Source: Aureliella sp046290675
GTDB lineage: Bacteria; Planctomycetota; Planctomycetia; Pirellulales; Pirellulaceae
Assembly (NCBI GenBank): GCA_046290675.1
Contig: JBKAHA010000001.1
Coordinates: 1-64,000 of the forward strand
Direction: 5' to 3'
DNA length: 64,000 nucleotides
Shown here: positions 47,001 through 55,212 of the stretch, piece by piece
Numbering within the stretch: position 1 is the first letter of the stretch
Layout: each line of letters opens with the position of its first letter
The notes under the pieces: generated by a model
Databases searched by the model: none
Told to the model about the DNA's origin: nothing
The model's input: the letters and a program-made list of their open reading frames with translations, nothing else
Program-made: the position numbers and the translations under genes

Positions 47001-47847
47001 GACCCACATACTAGATCCTAGTCGCGGGGTCGAAGGCAACTTTCGTCGATACACATTACTGACCGTAGACGGCAAGGTGCTCACCGGAATGCTCGCGGCC
47101 GAGTCTCTCGCCTCAGTTGATTTGATCGACGCAGAAGGAAAGAAACAATCCGTATCTCGTGACGACATTGAACAATTGACCTCCTCGAACAAGTCTGTCA
47201 TGCCTGACGGTATGGAGCAACAGCTCAGTCTATCTCAAATGACTGACTTGCTAGAGTTCCTGACCAACAAAGGGCGGTTTGTTCCTTTGCCGATTGCCAA
47301 AGTTGCCACCGCCGTTAGCACAAAGGAACTCTTCGACAACCAAGGCGCTCCGGACACCATTGAGTTGGACAACTGGGACCGGCGAGATGTCGAGGGCATC
47401 CCGTTCCAACTGGTGGATCCGCATGGCGACAAGCGTGCCAACATCGTTGTACTCAACGGAAGCCTGGGCGTTGTCCCGCCGAAGATGCCTCCCTCGGTCA
47501 CGCTGCCGTGCAACATGATTGTCAAGAACCTCCACATACTCGGGGCGATCAGTGGGTACGGATTTCCAAGAACTGCAGAAGAAACCGTCAGTATGGTTGT
47601 CAGGCTGCATTATGAAGATGGTGAATCCGAGGACCACGAACTGATCAATTGCGTGCACATCGCGTCATTTGCAGGTAAGTCGGACGTTCCGCAATCTACC
47701 TATGCATTTGCGGCGGGAAACAGGCAGGTTCGCTACCTCGCTATTCAGCCCACAAGACGCGAGCCGATTGAGGCTGTTGAGCTTAGGAAAGGTGACGATG
47801 AGTCTGCGCCCATCGTTCTCGCCATTACCGCAGAACAACAACAATAG
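44038..47847 (+). CDS. PVC-type haem-binding dehydrogenase/HEAT-repeat protein
   Basis: 1269 residues from the ATG at 44038 (MAKKTMTVRAAIL), giving a signal peptide; the frame is open 60 codons earlier, but that part overlaps the previous gene. Residues 95-490 are a beta-propeller membrane-bound-dehydrogenase domain (FHLELFLDESDLQGKPISMN, TEN repeats, RVRICEDTDQDGRAD). Residues 500-1000 are HEAT-like helical repeats. A haem module follows with ALFTKNCAICHMHSGEGKEVGPDLTGM, C-A-I-C-H being the CxxCH, and PSRGVEGNFRRYTLLTVDGKVLTGML, a planctomycete haem-binding module. C-terminal 180 residues form a beta domain with no assignment. Periplasmic oxidoreductase of sugars is the usual suggestion for the family. 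Confidence 0.9.
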   Translation: MAKKTMTVRAAILSLATAWILLPSSPSLPDDTGVFIPPAVASIEQFPVPAMTEPNADVAPFEYEEVGPKIPNYLPDQQWGTQGDIITKMQRPLPPEESVKHFIVPQDFHLELFLDESDLQGKPISMNWDERGRLWISETVDYPNELMPPSEGRDRVRICEDTDQDGRADKSTVFAENLSIPTGIEFCRDGIVIQAGIETLFLRDTDGDGKADQREVLITGWAMNDTHGGVSNFQYGLDNRYWAMQGYNDSKPKFAGGEHPGFRQGPWTFTIGGSPTQPEVTSVEFIRSTNNNSWGLGSSEEGLVFASTANGVPSVFVPIPNRYYERVRGWTPQLVAENIARDHLFAPITDNVRQVDWHGGYTAGAGHALYTARTYPKSWWNRVAFVCGPTGHLVGTYVLERDGANYKADNPFNLVASDDEWSAPIMAEVGPDGNVWIIDWYNFIVQHNPVPNGFKNGKGNAYESDLRDKSHGRIYRLVYDGDEGQPDAAIPPTLDAANPSTLVAGLTHSNRLWRRHAQRLLVERADLDVVDQLIELIQNSSVDETGNNPGAIHALWTLHGLGALSEAEGDTFQAAVSALKHAAAGVRRNAALVLPAGDASTVALLEANLLADSDMQVRLAALMALSDMPAHENAGEALASFASDEAMLADRYLSEGIIFAAAAHPNAFLANLLLTQVSTNNNTRDNIARVVGEHLARSGLEAADLQKLLTQIASSKASVRQAVIEGLVAGWPDETETVGIDAGIETAIVTVAESTPIAEIGPLLRLGALLGTSKLGKYSAAFAEQLQTKVDDVELNASDRVAAAEEWLAISVDKEAAVANLVERLSPQLAPEVSTGVIRCLANTTAENVATQLLDVWSTMTPAQRTDIVAVLMTKPDTTLALLEAIREEELAFGDLSLDQRQTLANHPRELVRKQAQELMDAVGSAVNSARQEVIDQYSTAAHATGDVALGKALFTKNCAICHMHSGEGKEVGPDLTGMAVHPKEELLTHILDPSRGVEGNFRRYTLLTVDGKVLTGMLAAESLASVDLIDAEGKKQSVSRDDIEQLTSSNKSVMPDGMEQQLSLSQMTDLLEFLTNKGRFVPLPIAKVATAVSTKELFDNQGAPDTIELDNWDRRDVEGIPFQLVDPHGDKRANIVVLNGSLGVVPPKMPPSVTLPCNMIVKNLHILGAISGYGFPRTAEETVSMVVRLHYEDGESEDHELINCVHIASFAGKSDVPQSTYAFAAGNRQVRYLAIQPTRREPIEAVELRKGDDESAPIVLAITAEQQQ

Positions 47848-48089
47848 TCCAGCAATTGAAATGAGTTCCTTGCCGTTATCGTCGAAGGCGGCTAGCCGAG
47901 CGGCGGTGCCCGTTGAGCCCCAAAATCGGATTTTCACCAGCGTTGAACCGGAAGATCATCGCTCCAACGAATCCTATGGAGAGGACGGATGCGACTCAAG
48001 CGTTTCAGCTCGGTAATTCAGTAGTACGGACACGGGACAGCGAATTTTCTGCCTTACCACCGCTAACTTAGGCTGAGAAGCCATCCGTT

Positions 48090-48923
48090 TCATCGCGGTA
48101 GGTCTTTTTTTGTTTCATACCCGTTCGCAAACCGAAGGACGGAACCCGAAAGAATCCCGGTGGATTCAACGTGGGCGGTAAGCTTCTCTGAATCTTCAGT
48201 TTGTTTGAAGACGATGTGCGTGTGAGTCGTCGTGCCAGGATGAGTGATCACGCCGGCCGCGTCCTTGGCAAAGACTCCGACGAGAGTGCCACGAATCTGA
48301 GGCTTTGTCGTCTTATAGGGCTTCACGTTGTCCGCCATTTCTACGCCGTGAAGTTCAGCGTGCACGGGACATGCGCCGTTGATCACGTGAAAACAGCATT
48401 CATTAAACTCCCCCTCGATGGTGAATACTGTTGGCATCGAGAGATCCACTTCATTCTTTCCAGCAACCTCAGCGAGATACGCATCGAATTCGTTTGCAGC
48501 GATATCTGATTCGATGGCAAATTCAAGCCATTGAGCCGCGACCCTGCCAACCAATAGGGTTGCTTGGGGCCATGGGGCCGCGACCGGAGACAGTGAATTC
48601 GCGTCACTCACGCTGGTCGCCACGATGTTACTGTCGAAAATAGTTACTTCACCAGCAAGGCCTTCGAGGGCGCCTACTGCGTAGATGTGCTCGGCTTGGA
48701 CGAGTTCTGCGAGTTCGACTCGTCCGTGGTGCTTCTTCTGCCCGATGACCTCACGCATCTTTCCGAACTGTAGCAATTCTTGATGATCTGCTTCAGGCCG
48801 GTTCGCTACGCCGCTGGGACCTGAGGGCTCTTCGGCACGCGAGGCCGGTTCTGGAGTAGTTGAGTTGCAGCCAACCGAAGCGATGACGGCCAGTCCAAGC
48901 ACGACTTTGCCAAGAGTTTGCAT
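48090..48923 (-). CDS. Acetolactate-decarboxylase-like lipoprotein
   Basis: 277 residues from ATG at 48923 (MQTLGKVVLG), with lipobox ASVGC; a start at 48947 would add 8 residues. The body follows the alpha-acetolactate decarboxylase fold: YAVGALEGLAGEVTIFDSN (compare YGLGTxxGLDGExxxxDG), GEFNECCFHVIN, and near the end ITHPGTTTHTHIVFKQ with TAHVES; the THTH and AHV histidines match the three zinc ligands of that enzyme. A CC pair (ECCFHV) is unusual. Cytosolic in its known form, here probably membrane-anchored; it could act on 2-acetolactate or on another hydroxy-ketoacid. Its upstream end meets a methyltransferase pseudogene. Confidence 0.7.
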   Translation of the reverse strand: MQTLGKVVLGLAVIASVGCNSTTPEPASRAEEPSGPSGVANRPEADHQELLQFGKMREVIGQKKHHGRVELAELVQAEHIYAVGALEGLAGEVTIFDSNIVATSVSDANSLSPVAAPWPQATLLVGRVAAQWLEFAIESDIAANEFDAYLAEVAGKNEVDLSMPTVFTIEGEFNECCFHVINGACPVHAELHGVEMADNVKPYKTTKPQIRGTLVGVFAKDAAGVITHPGTTTHTHIVFKQTEDSEKLTAHVESTGILSGSVLRFANGYETKKDLPR

Positions 48924-48927
48924 CTTC

Positions 48928-49490
48928 CTAATCCTCCGTTTTCGCAAGATTAATGGCTACTTCCTTCATTCCAGATGGATGCCCCAACGTGAACTGTTCC
49001 CCAAGCCACGACCAGCGTTCGCCGGGAAACAGTTCTTTCATGGCCTGTAAATCGCAATGAAACGGAGGTCCTTCCGAAGCGTCGGTTTGCATGAACAATG
49101 CGAACAGCCGTCCTCCTTTCTTGAGGCAAGCATGCAGTATTCTTTCATAGTCTGTCCGTTGCCGCGGAGAGATAGCACAAAGACATGTCTGTTCGTATAT
49201 CGCGTCGATAGGCTCAGTATCGCGTCGATAGGCTCAGTATCGCGTCGATAGGCTCAGTATCGCGTCGATAGGCTCAGTATCGCGTCGATAGGCTCTTTGG
49301 CAACGTAGTTCAGCACGCTTTCCTGAATCACATCGGCACGAAGACCTTGCTCATCCAGTTGCTTTGTCAATGCTTGGATAGCGCTCTTGGCGAAATCGAT
49401 AGCTGTGACGTCAAATGCCCGACTCGCCAGTTCAATTACCTCAAGACCGAATCCACATCCTTCTATCGAATCGCACCGAAGCTCGTTGCG
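48928..49490 (-). pseudogene. SAM-dependent methyltransferase (thiopurine-methyltransferase-like), truncated and frameshifted
   Basis: Reading from about 49490 down, the minus strand gives a class I methyltransferase: GCGFGLEVIELASRAFDVTA (SAM motif I and II), FAKSAIQALTKQLDEQGLRAD, VLNYVAKEPIDAI. The C-terminal part continues as YEQTCLCAISPRQRTDYERI, CLKKGGRLFALFMQ, GERWSWLGEQ and ends at the TAG at 48928-48930, but only if the tandem repeat at 49201-49295 is a single copy. The actual repeat adds 80 bases (not a multiple of three) and the upper frame stops after IDAILSLSTRY. The N-terminal 50-60 residues are missing: the frame runs into the end of the FtsK-type gene at 49507. Very probably non-functional. 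Confidence 0.7.
49201..49295. repeat. 20-bp tandem repeat, 4.75 copies, inside the methyltransferase
   Basis: Unit CGCGTCGATAGGCTCAGTAT in four exact full copies (49201-49280) and a 15-base fifth (49281-49295). The surrounding coding sense is restored only when one copy is assumed, so four copies are extra. It may be a slippage expansion or an assembly artefact. Confidence 0.9.
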
Positions 49491-49506
49491 ACTCTTGCCC
49501 CTTGGA

Positions 49507-52500
49507 CTATTCGTCCTTCCAATCTTGGAGTGCGTCCAACGTGTCCGGCGCGAATGGTCGGAAGCGTTGCTCTTGTCCGGTGGCTTCATCAAATAGCAGC
49601 ATCACGTGTTCACCGAGCTTGGAAGCGGCAATAGAATCAATCAGATTGGTCGAGTCGTTGCCGCTCATTTGCATCAACATCCGAATTTCGATCTCACGAA
49701 GCGCGGTGCGTGACAGCCATCGATTCACCGTTGAGTAGCCTTCGGCCCAGATCATCGCATGAATACCGACAGAGGGACCGTCGCGCAGGATTTCTTCAAG
49801 CTGTTTGTCGGGGCTCTGAGCGGATTCACCGAAGCTGGCGAAATCATCTTCTTTGCGCAACGTCCGCATGCGGCCGAGTTGAATCAAATTAAGCAGCACC
49901 GGCGACTGGTCGGCTTCGTCTTCCGACTCAACGCGACTCTGCACCATGGCATGGACATCGGCGATCATCGTGTCGGTATCGCGAGCTTCACTAGCATGGA
50001 ACTCACAGTCGAGTGATTTCCACTTGTCCGGCAAGCGGAGCGTGTTCGCGTCTGTCGGTTTCGCGCCTTGGATGGTGTAGACCTTTGGGCGTGCGCCTGA
50101 AGCGTTTGCATTCTTCACAAAGGAGTAAGTAGCAACATCGAGCAGCGACGCGGCTTGCGAATCGTCGGCTCCTGCGATCAAGACGTTGCGTCCTGCTTGG
50201 CGAGTCATCGGGAAGACGACTGCCGGATTGATAGCCACGCTTTCGCCTGCCACGCACCAGATTGCATCTGGGTTGATTTCTTTCTTGGCGTTTTGAATCG
50301 CAAGATTGGCATTGGTTTCGCTCCAAGTCGCGGCACGATTGCCATCGTAGACAACGGTGCGTCCCAGGAGATTGGTGGTTGCATCGGCGTTTCGGTAGCC
50401 TTGATGTTGCTCGCCGAACCACTCCACTTGCTTCTGCTTCGGCAGCCAACCGATTTGCATCGGTTGGTTGCCTTCAATTCGTCCGCCCGCGTCGTTGTAA
50501 ACCGCTTGCCCCGGATGCTTCAGCCGTGCGGCTGCTGGGTTATCCTCTGAAAAGATAATTTGGGCGTCTGACGCATCGCATTGCAACGCGATTCGCACGG
50601 CCATTTGGCCCAATGTTGTACGTGGCAGCGAATAAGAACCCGCAAGAGTTTGGCTACTGAGTACGGCATGGACTCCGAAAGATCGACCTTGTCGGACGAT
50701 TCGGTCCAGAATCAAACTAGCTTGCCCCGAGAGTTTGTCGTCCTCGACAAAGAGTTCCTGAAATTCATCGACCACGACCAACATGCGCGGAATCGGTTCA
50801 TCAGGATGGAGAGCGTTCCAACTGGCGATATCTTGGACACCAGCAGCCCGGAAGGATTCACCACGACGTTGCATGCAGCCATCAACGTATTCCAACGCAC
50901 TCAAACCAAACTCGCGATGTGATTCGATTCCAATGATGTCAGCATGGGGAACTTCGGCATCGGAATAAGTTTGGAACTCGACCCCTTTTTTGAAATCGAG
51001 CAATACAAGCCGCAACGCTTCCGGCGAATACTTGAGCATGGCACTGGTGATCAACGCATGGAGCAAGCTCGATTTACCCGAGCCCGTCTTACCGGCAATG
51101 ATCGCGTGCTGGGCGGTTCCGACGCCTAAAGTCAGACAGTGAGTCCTGCCGACACCGCTTTGCCCGATTGGGATTTCGAGTGAGCGAGACGAATCGCCTT
51201 GCCAACGCTCTTCGGCGGGCGGCACCATCCTCTCCAGTGGAACCTCAACGCGGTTGGAGAGCAACGAACGACGTCCGACTTCATTGACAATGGCCTGGGA
51301 CGCTTTGTCACCAGGGACCTCTGGTGGCAGGAATTCAAGGTGCTTCTGGCCGGGCCGACTTGCCACAAACCTGCCCTGCTCCGAATCGTAGCGCACATGA
51401 AGACCACGCCGTTCTAGCGTTTCCGCTTGGTCATTTGTGGGCCAGGGGAGATCGGGATCCACCACCATGATTGGAATAATCCCACAACGTGCTCCAGAGT
51501 CCAACAGACTTTGCAAGTGTTTCCACCCCTGGTCATCTAACCCACTGGGCATCGATGACCAAACCAAGAATCGGAATGGCTCCGCCAGAGCCCCTGCATC
51601 ACGGTTGTATTCGACGATGTTGGTGTATTCGTTGCGCAGCGCCTGCTGAATTGTGTCCTCCGCAGCCAAAGCCAACGTGCTCAGCTGTTTGTTGATGTGA
51701 GTCGTCTGCGTCCACACGCGATGCCAGACCAATTGAGCATCGACGTCACCCAAATGCATGAGCCAACCGAAGTCCTGTCCGAGTCCAGGCGGATCGACGA
51801 CGCAGACCTGGGTTCGTCCGGCAGGCAGCGACGTGATGGCTCGAAGTAGCAGACTACGAATCAATTGCTGAATCTTCTTGCCTTGGATCGGATCCGTTGG
51901 ACTGCCATGAATAACGAGATACTCATCAGCGAGTGGCGAGAACAGAACAGGCGTCTGCAATGAATTCACGTCCAGCTGGATGTTACTGGCACTCGGCAAC
52001 ATCGCCTCAACGGCCAAATCGCCTAACGGCAAGATCGGTGTATCGGAAACCTCAGGCCAGAACTCCGAATCGTCAAATTTTTGCCAGCTCGGGAAATGGG
52101 CGTCGCACCAAGCCGCAGACCTACTAACGATATTTTGAGCTTTGCGTGATGCGACGGCGATGCGATGCGCCCCCCCGCGATCGATTTCCTCGATGCGGCT
52201 GTTGATTTCATCGCGCGTCGACTCGAACGACGACTTCCTATTCGAAGTCGCTTGAACGAACTGCTGCTCGTTAGCAGTGCGGCGCGTCGTAAACTTATCC
52301 TTCTCCGACTGGAGACTTGCCGTTAGCCACTCCCTCGCTGCGGCTTTCTCGTCCGCTGCTTCCTGCTTGAGCCGAGCCAAAGTGGCTTCATACTCGTTGG
52401 AAATGCCAAGGATCGTTTGCTCGCACCAGTTCTTGGCCTGTTCGAAACTGGAGTCGCGTTTTTCGGCCAATTGACGCAGAGCCTCTTCGTTCTCGCTCAT

Positions 52501-53403
52501 TGCCAACGTTTCACCCTGAGCGTGGATGGTATTACCCGTCTGGATCAATTCTTGCAGCACCGGATATTCTCGAGTGATCGCGCGTTTTAGCCAGGGTCGG
52601 ACGCCCAGGAATCCAAGGAGCACGAATGAGGCAGCCGCAATGGAGGCTGCAACAATGCCTTCGATGAAAGGTAGGTACTGCATTCCAATGACGATACCAG
52701 CGGTCGCCAGGAACACGACGACACTGAACATCCAGAATCCGATTGAATCGAAGAACTTAGCCAACGCGTTGTTGGTAATTTTGTCAGCTTGCTTCTTCGT
52801 CTCCGTGACTTGGGTTTTCAGCAGTTCAAACGCTTCGACCGATGTCGCTGGCGTTTCAGGCAATTGAGCTGCCGGGACATCGTCTACTTTTGGAGTAGAA
52901 AGGCTCCGTTTGGCGAGTGATGCTTCAACCGACGAATCGATTTGCTGCAGTTGGTCTTTGAGTGAGTTATTGGCATTTCGAAAATTGCGGAGCCGGTTAA
53001 GCGGCTTGTCTTTAGCCTTGAGAAACTTTCGTTCGATCTTTTTGGCTTTTTGGTCGGCGTCCGCTTTTGCCTTGTCGATCTTGGCCTGGGCGTCCGTTTT
53101 GAGTCGCTTTTCGCGTGCGGCGGTATCGTAGATCGCTTTGTAACTGCGCAGTTCTGCATGATCCCACGTGGCATGCAAGGCTTCGTCTTCATCGTTCGTC
53201 GTTCGGGTCGCTAACGACGCATTGTCCCGCTCAAGTTGCTCTAGGCTGGCTTCAAGTGATTCTTCTTCCCGCGTGATTTCTTCGCGGAGCGACTGAACCT
53301 CGTTGGCAGTGCGCTGCAGACTCCCCGTCATGCGTTCGCGCAGTCCGTAAACAAGCTGATTCAATCGCTGTTGCGGCAAGGGTTTCGGATTGGTCGATTT
53401 CAT
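49507..53403 (-). CDS. FtsK/SpoIIIE-type ATPase of a type VII secretion-like system (EssC/EccC-like)
   Basis: 1298 residues from ATG at 53403, preceded by GAGGG eight bases upstream; the frame is open 55 codons earlier but overlaps the upstream gene. Residues 20-215 are Lys/Glu/Ala-rich coiled coil; two membrane helices at about 222-268 (WMFSVVVFLATAGIVIGM and the next); another coiled coil to about 430; then three ATPase-like modules. The first (about 465-660) lacks Walker A, the second has AGKTGSGKSSL (771-778) and Walker B MLVVVDEF (D879), the third (about 1090-1290) is degenerate (LIAGADDSQAASLL). The order helix pair then tandem ATPases is that of EccC/EssC; the usual FHA domains of EssC are absent. 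Two WXG100-like proteins are encoded just upstream, so it likely exports them. Confidence 0.85.
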   Translation of the reverse strand: MKSTNPKPLPQQRLNQLVYGLRERMTGSLQRTANEVQSLREEITREEESLEASLEQLERDNASLATRTTNDEDEALHATWDHAELRSYKAIYDTAAREKRLKTDAQAKIDKAKADADQKAKKIERKFLKAKDKPLNRLRNFRNANNSLKDQLQQIDSSVEASLAKRSLSTPKVDDVPAAQLPETPATSVEAFELLKTQVTETKKQADKITNNALAKFFDSIGFWMFSVVVFLATAGIVIGMQYLPFIEGIVAASIAAASFVLLGFLGVRPWLKRAITREYPVLQELIQTGNTIHAQGETLAMSENEEALRQLAEKRDSSFEQAKNWCEQTILGISNEYEATLARLKQEAADEKAAAREWLTASLQSEKDKFTTRRTANEQQFVQATSNRKSSFESTRDEINSRIEEIDRGGAHRIAVASRKAQNIVSRSAAWCDAHFPSWQKFDDSEFWPEVSDTPILPLGDLAVEAMLPSASNIQLDVNSLQTPVLFSPLADEYLVIHGSPTDPIQGKKIQQLIRSLLLRAITSLPAGRTQVCVVDPPGLGQDFGWLMHLGDVDAQLVWHRVWTQTTHINKQLSTLALAAEDTIQQALRNEYTNIVEYNRDAGALAEPFRFLVWSSMPSGLDDQGWKHLQSLLDSGARCGIIPIMVVDPDLPWPTNDQAETLERRGLHVRYDSEQGRFVASRPGQKHLEFLPPEVPGDKASQAIVNEVGRRSLLSNRVEVPLERMVPPAEERWQGDSSRSLEIPIGQSGVGRTHCLTLGVGTAQHAIIAGKTGSGKSSLLHALITSAMLKYSPEALRLVLLDFKKGVEFQTYSDAEVPHADIIGIESHREFGLSALEYVDGCMQRRGESFRAAGVQDIASWNALHPDEPIPRMLVVVDEFQELFVEDDKLSGQASLILDRIVRQGRSFGVHAVLSSQTLAGSYSLPRTTLGQMAVRIALQCDASDAQIIFSEDNPAAARLKHPGQAVYNDAGGRIEGNQPMQIGWLPKQKQVEWFGEQHQGYRNADATTNLLGRTVVYDGNRAATWSETNANLAIQNAKKEINPDAIWCVAGESVAINPAVVFPMTRQAGRNVLIAGADDSQAASLLDVATYSFVKNANASGARPKVYTIQGAKPTDANTLRLPDKWKSLDCEFHASEARDTDTMIADVHAMVQSRVESEDEADQSPVLLNLIQLGRMRTLRKEDDFASFGESAQSPDKQLEEILRDGPSVGIHAMIWAEGYSTVNRWLSRTALREIEIRMLMQMSGNDSTNLIDSIAASKLGEHVMLLFDEATGQEQRFRPFAPDTLDALQDWKDE

Positions 53404-53524
53404 GAGGTAGCCCTCGAAGAGTACGCATGCTTCAGATTTTTTGACAACTCGGCAAATAGGAGATTTGCCTACCCGCCATTTCGTCTGGTCGATGTCGGAC
53501 GTTCGTAAAATGGGACGAATAAGG

Positions 53525-53767
53525 TTACCAATTGTCGGGGTCTCGAAGCCGTTTACTAATTTCTTCAAACAACTCGATGGACTGCGACAAACTGGACGTC
53601 AACTGGCCAGCGATTGGACGCACATCGGAAAAATGTTTTTGCAGGAAAGCTCGACCTTTCTGGTCTTTCCAAATCTCACTCGTTTCCTGAACCGACAATT
53701 CGAGTTCCTCGGACAGCTTGGCTATGCGTTGGGTAACGCCTGGCAAATCGTGGCTAATCCGACGCAT
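53525..53767 (-). CDS. WXG100-like small helical protein 2
   Basis: 80 residues starting MRRISHDLPGVTQRI at the ATG 53767, overlapping the last 14 bases of the upstream coiled-coil gene, so translationally coupled. Two helices are separated by SEIWKDQKGRAF, matching SETWRDQEHRKF of the WXG100 protein at 54476; both read SExWxDQ, with Asp where the usual motif has Gly. Length fits the WXG100 family (80-100). A longer open frame upstream lies inside the previous gene. Probably forms a helical-hairpin dimer with the other WXG100 protein as secretion substrate. Confidence 0.65.
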   Translation of the reverse strand: MRRISHDLPGVTQRIAKLSEELELSVQETSEIWKDQKGRAFLQKHFSDVRPIAGQLTSSLSQSIELFEEISKRLRDPDNW

Positions 53768-54365
53768 TGGATGACTCCGAATTTGAACCGGTCTGAGTTT
53801 CATTGCTGCGAGCCGAATCGCCTTTTGAAGAGTCGGCAACGGGCGAAGACGTTGACTTATCCGCCGAAGGTTGATTAGCAGCAGATCGCAGTCCTGCGTA
53901 TTCTTGAAGCGTTCCAACTTGGGCTTCGAGCTGGTGGATCGCTACCGTAACTTCCGATTCAGCAAAATCGCGGCAACGCTGAATCTTGGCTTGGTTCTTG
54001 CGTCGATCTCGATCCCAGGCTTTGGCCGCGCCTCGGGCCGTCTGCAACTTTTCTTCACACAGCGCCCGTCGATCTTTGGCGACTTTAACTCGCTTCTTTT
54101 CTTCGGTGCACGGACGTCGTTCATCTTCCCGGACGTAGGACATGCATCGCGACAGGGCGTCTTGGGCTTCCACGAAAACACGCCGACTCTTGACCAATTC
54201 TTGCTGCCAATACTCAGTTGCCTCCTTTTCAATCCAAGTTGTCAATCGCCGAAGCTCCAAGTTGAGATCTTCAATGCATTTCAGCGAGCTTCCTCGGAAG
54301 TGCTTTGCCTCTTGCAAAAACTCTTCGAGCCGTTCCAAGGAACGCATGTCGGCGAAATCGTTCAT
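53754..54365 (-). CDS. Coiled-coil protein of the type VII-like operon
   Basis: 203 residues, almost wholly helical and charged to about residue 155 (LEEFLQEAKHFRGSSLKC..., VREDERRPCTEEKKRVKVAKD...), with four Cys spaced through the helices, followed by a Ser/Thr/Asp-rich disordered tail of 50 residues. No domain recognised. It lies 110 bases after the first WXG100 gene and overlaps the second. It might be a chaperone, an adaptor or a larger substrate. Confidence 0.7.
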   Translation of the reverse strand: MNDFADMRSLERLEEFLQEAKHFRGSSLKCIEDLNLELRRLTTWIEKEATEYWQQELVKSRRVFVEAQDALSRCMSYVREDERRPCTEEKKRVKVAKDRRALCEEKLQTARGAAKAWDRDRRKNQAKIQRCRDFAESEVTVAIHQLEAQVGTLQEYAGLRSAANQPSADKSTSSPVADSSKGDSARSNETQTGSNSESSNASD

Positions 54366-54475
54366 ATTGAAAACTACTTGAGTTTCTTACGTGTGGTCGT
54401 GCCCACGCAGCAAACCCAACGACTCCGTGCAGAGTCGTCGCAAGCTCGCGTGGTTATGTCGAACCCGAGTCAGTG

Positions 54476-54745
54476 CTAACGCTGAAGGTACTGGTCGATG
54501 ATTTCTGCCTTTTTTAGCAAATAAGGCACATGTTCCTCGGTCGATTCAAGGAGCTTGTTGACCATCTTGACCTGCTCTTCAAACTCCTCAGCGAACTTGC
54601 GATGCTCTTGGTCACGCCACGTCTCCGATAAACGGGCCTGAGCTTGACTGAGGGATGCCGTCGATTCCCGAACCTGCTGTCCGTAACGCTTTAGCATCGC
54701 AGCGAATTGGCGTAGCTGCTCCGGGTCCACAATGGCTTGAGCCAT
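54476..54745 (-). CDS. WXG100 family protein 1
   Basis: 89 residues, MAQAIVDPEQLRQFAAML... helix, turn SETWRDQEHRKF, helix to LLKKAEIIDQYLQR. The hairpin, size and position (first gene of the operon) fit ESAT-6/WXG100 proteins; the motif is WRD, as in the planctomycete variants, and not WxG. No signal peptide, as expected of type VII substrates. Its start is 467 bases from the divergent SufU gene. Confidence 0.8.
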   Translation of the reverse strand: MAQAIVDPEQLRQFAAMLKRYGQQVRESTASLSQAQARLSETWRDQEHRKFAEEFEEQVKMVNKLLESTEEHVPYLLKKAEIIDQYLQR

Positions 54746-55212
54746 AGTAGCTTCCTTCCGAAATGCGTGTATTGAAGATAAGAGCTGGATTGATGAGTAG
54801 CGGACGCCGTTCCAACAAGCTACGTCGGAACTCCCCTTCAGTAAGTAGGAAGAAATCCGGACGAATTCGAACAGTCCAGCTGGGCTGCTCAGTTATTCAG
54901 CGACCACTGTTGTTTCATTTTATCATTTTTGACTGAGGAATTCCTATATTGTCGCGTGACTCCAGATTTCAAGTTGAGACTTTGTGAATTTGCGACTCAA
55001 ACGGACCGCACCTAACGGATTTTGCGCGGATAGTTCTGGAACTGGAGCTTGTTGGCTTAGCATGGATTGCACTGCCAGTTCTGGCGGGAATTCCTACAAT
55101 CGAAGACCGTAGACAGTCCGTATGTCAGTATCTGTCGATCCGTTCGAGCTGGTCCATCGCGTCGCACGCTAGAGGCAGGGCGCAAGAAATATACAAACGA
55201 TAAGAAACGGAA
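54746..55212. other. Divergent intergenic region, type VII-like operon / suf genes
   Basis: About 470 bases with an AT-rich patch (54900-54960, including TTTTATCATTTTTGACT and TATATT). No gene seen on either strand. Promoters for both operons are expected but no pair with standard spacing was identified. Confidence 0.45.

Noticed and set aside
49201..49295. Short tandem units considered as a CRISPR array
   Set aside because: Units are contiguous without spacers, and they lie in a coding sequence.
53404..53568. Upstream extension of the FtsK/EssC-type ATPase
   Set aside because: Would overlap the WXG100-like gene by 44 bases and lacks the helical character of the rest; GAGGG precedes the ATG at 53403.
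54920..54960. TTGACT and TATATT as a sigma-70 promoter
   Set aside because: The spacing between them is only 10 bases, far from the normal 16-18.
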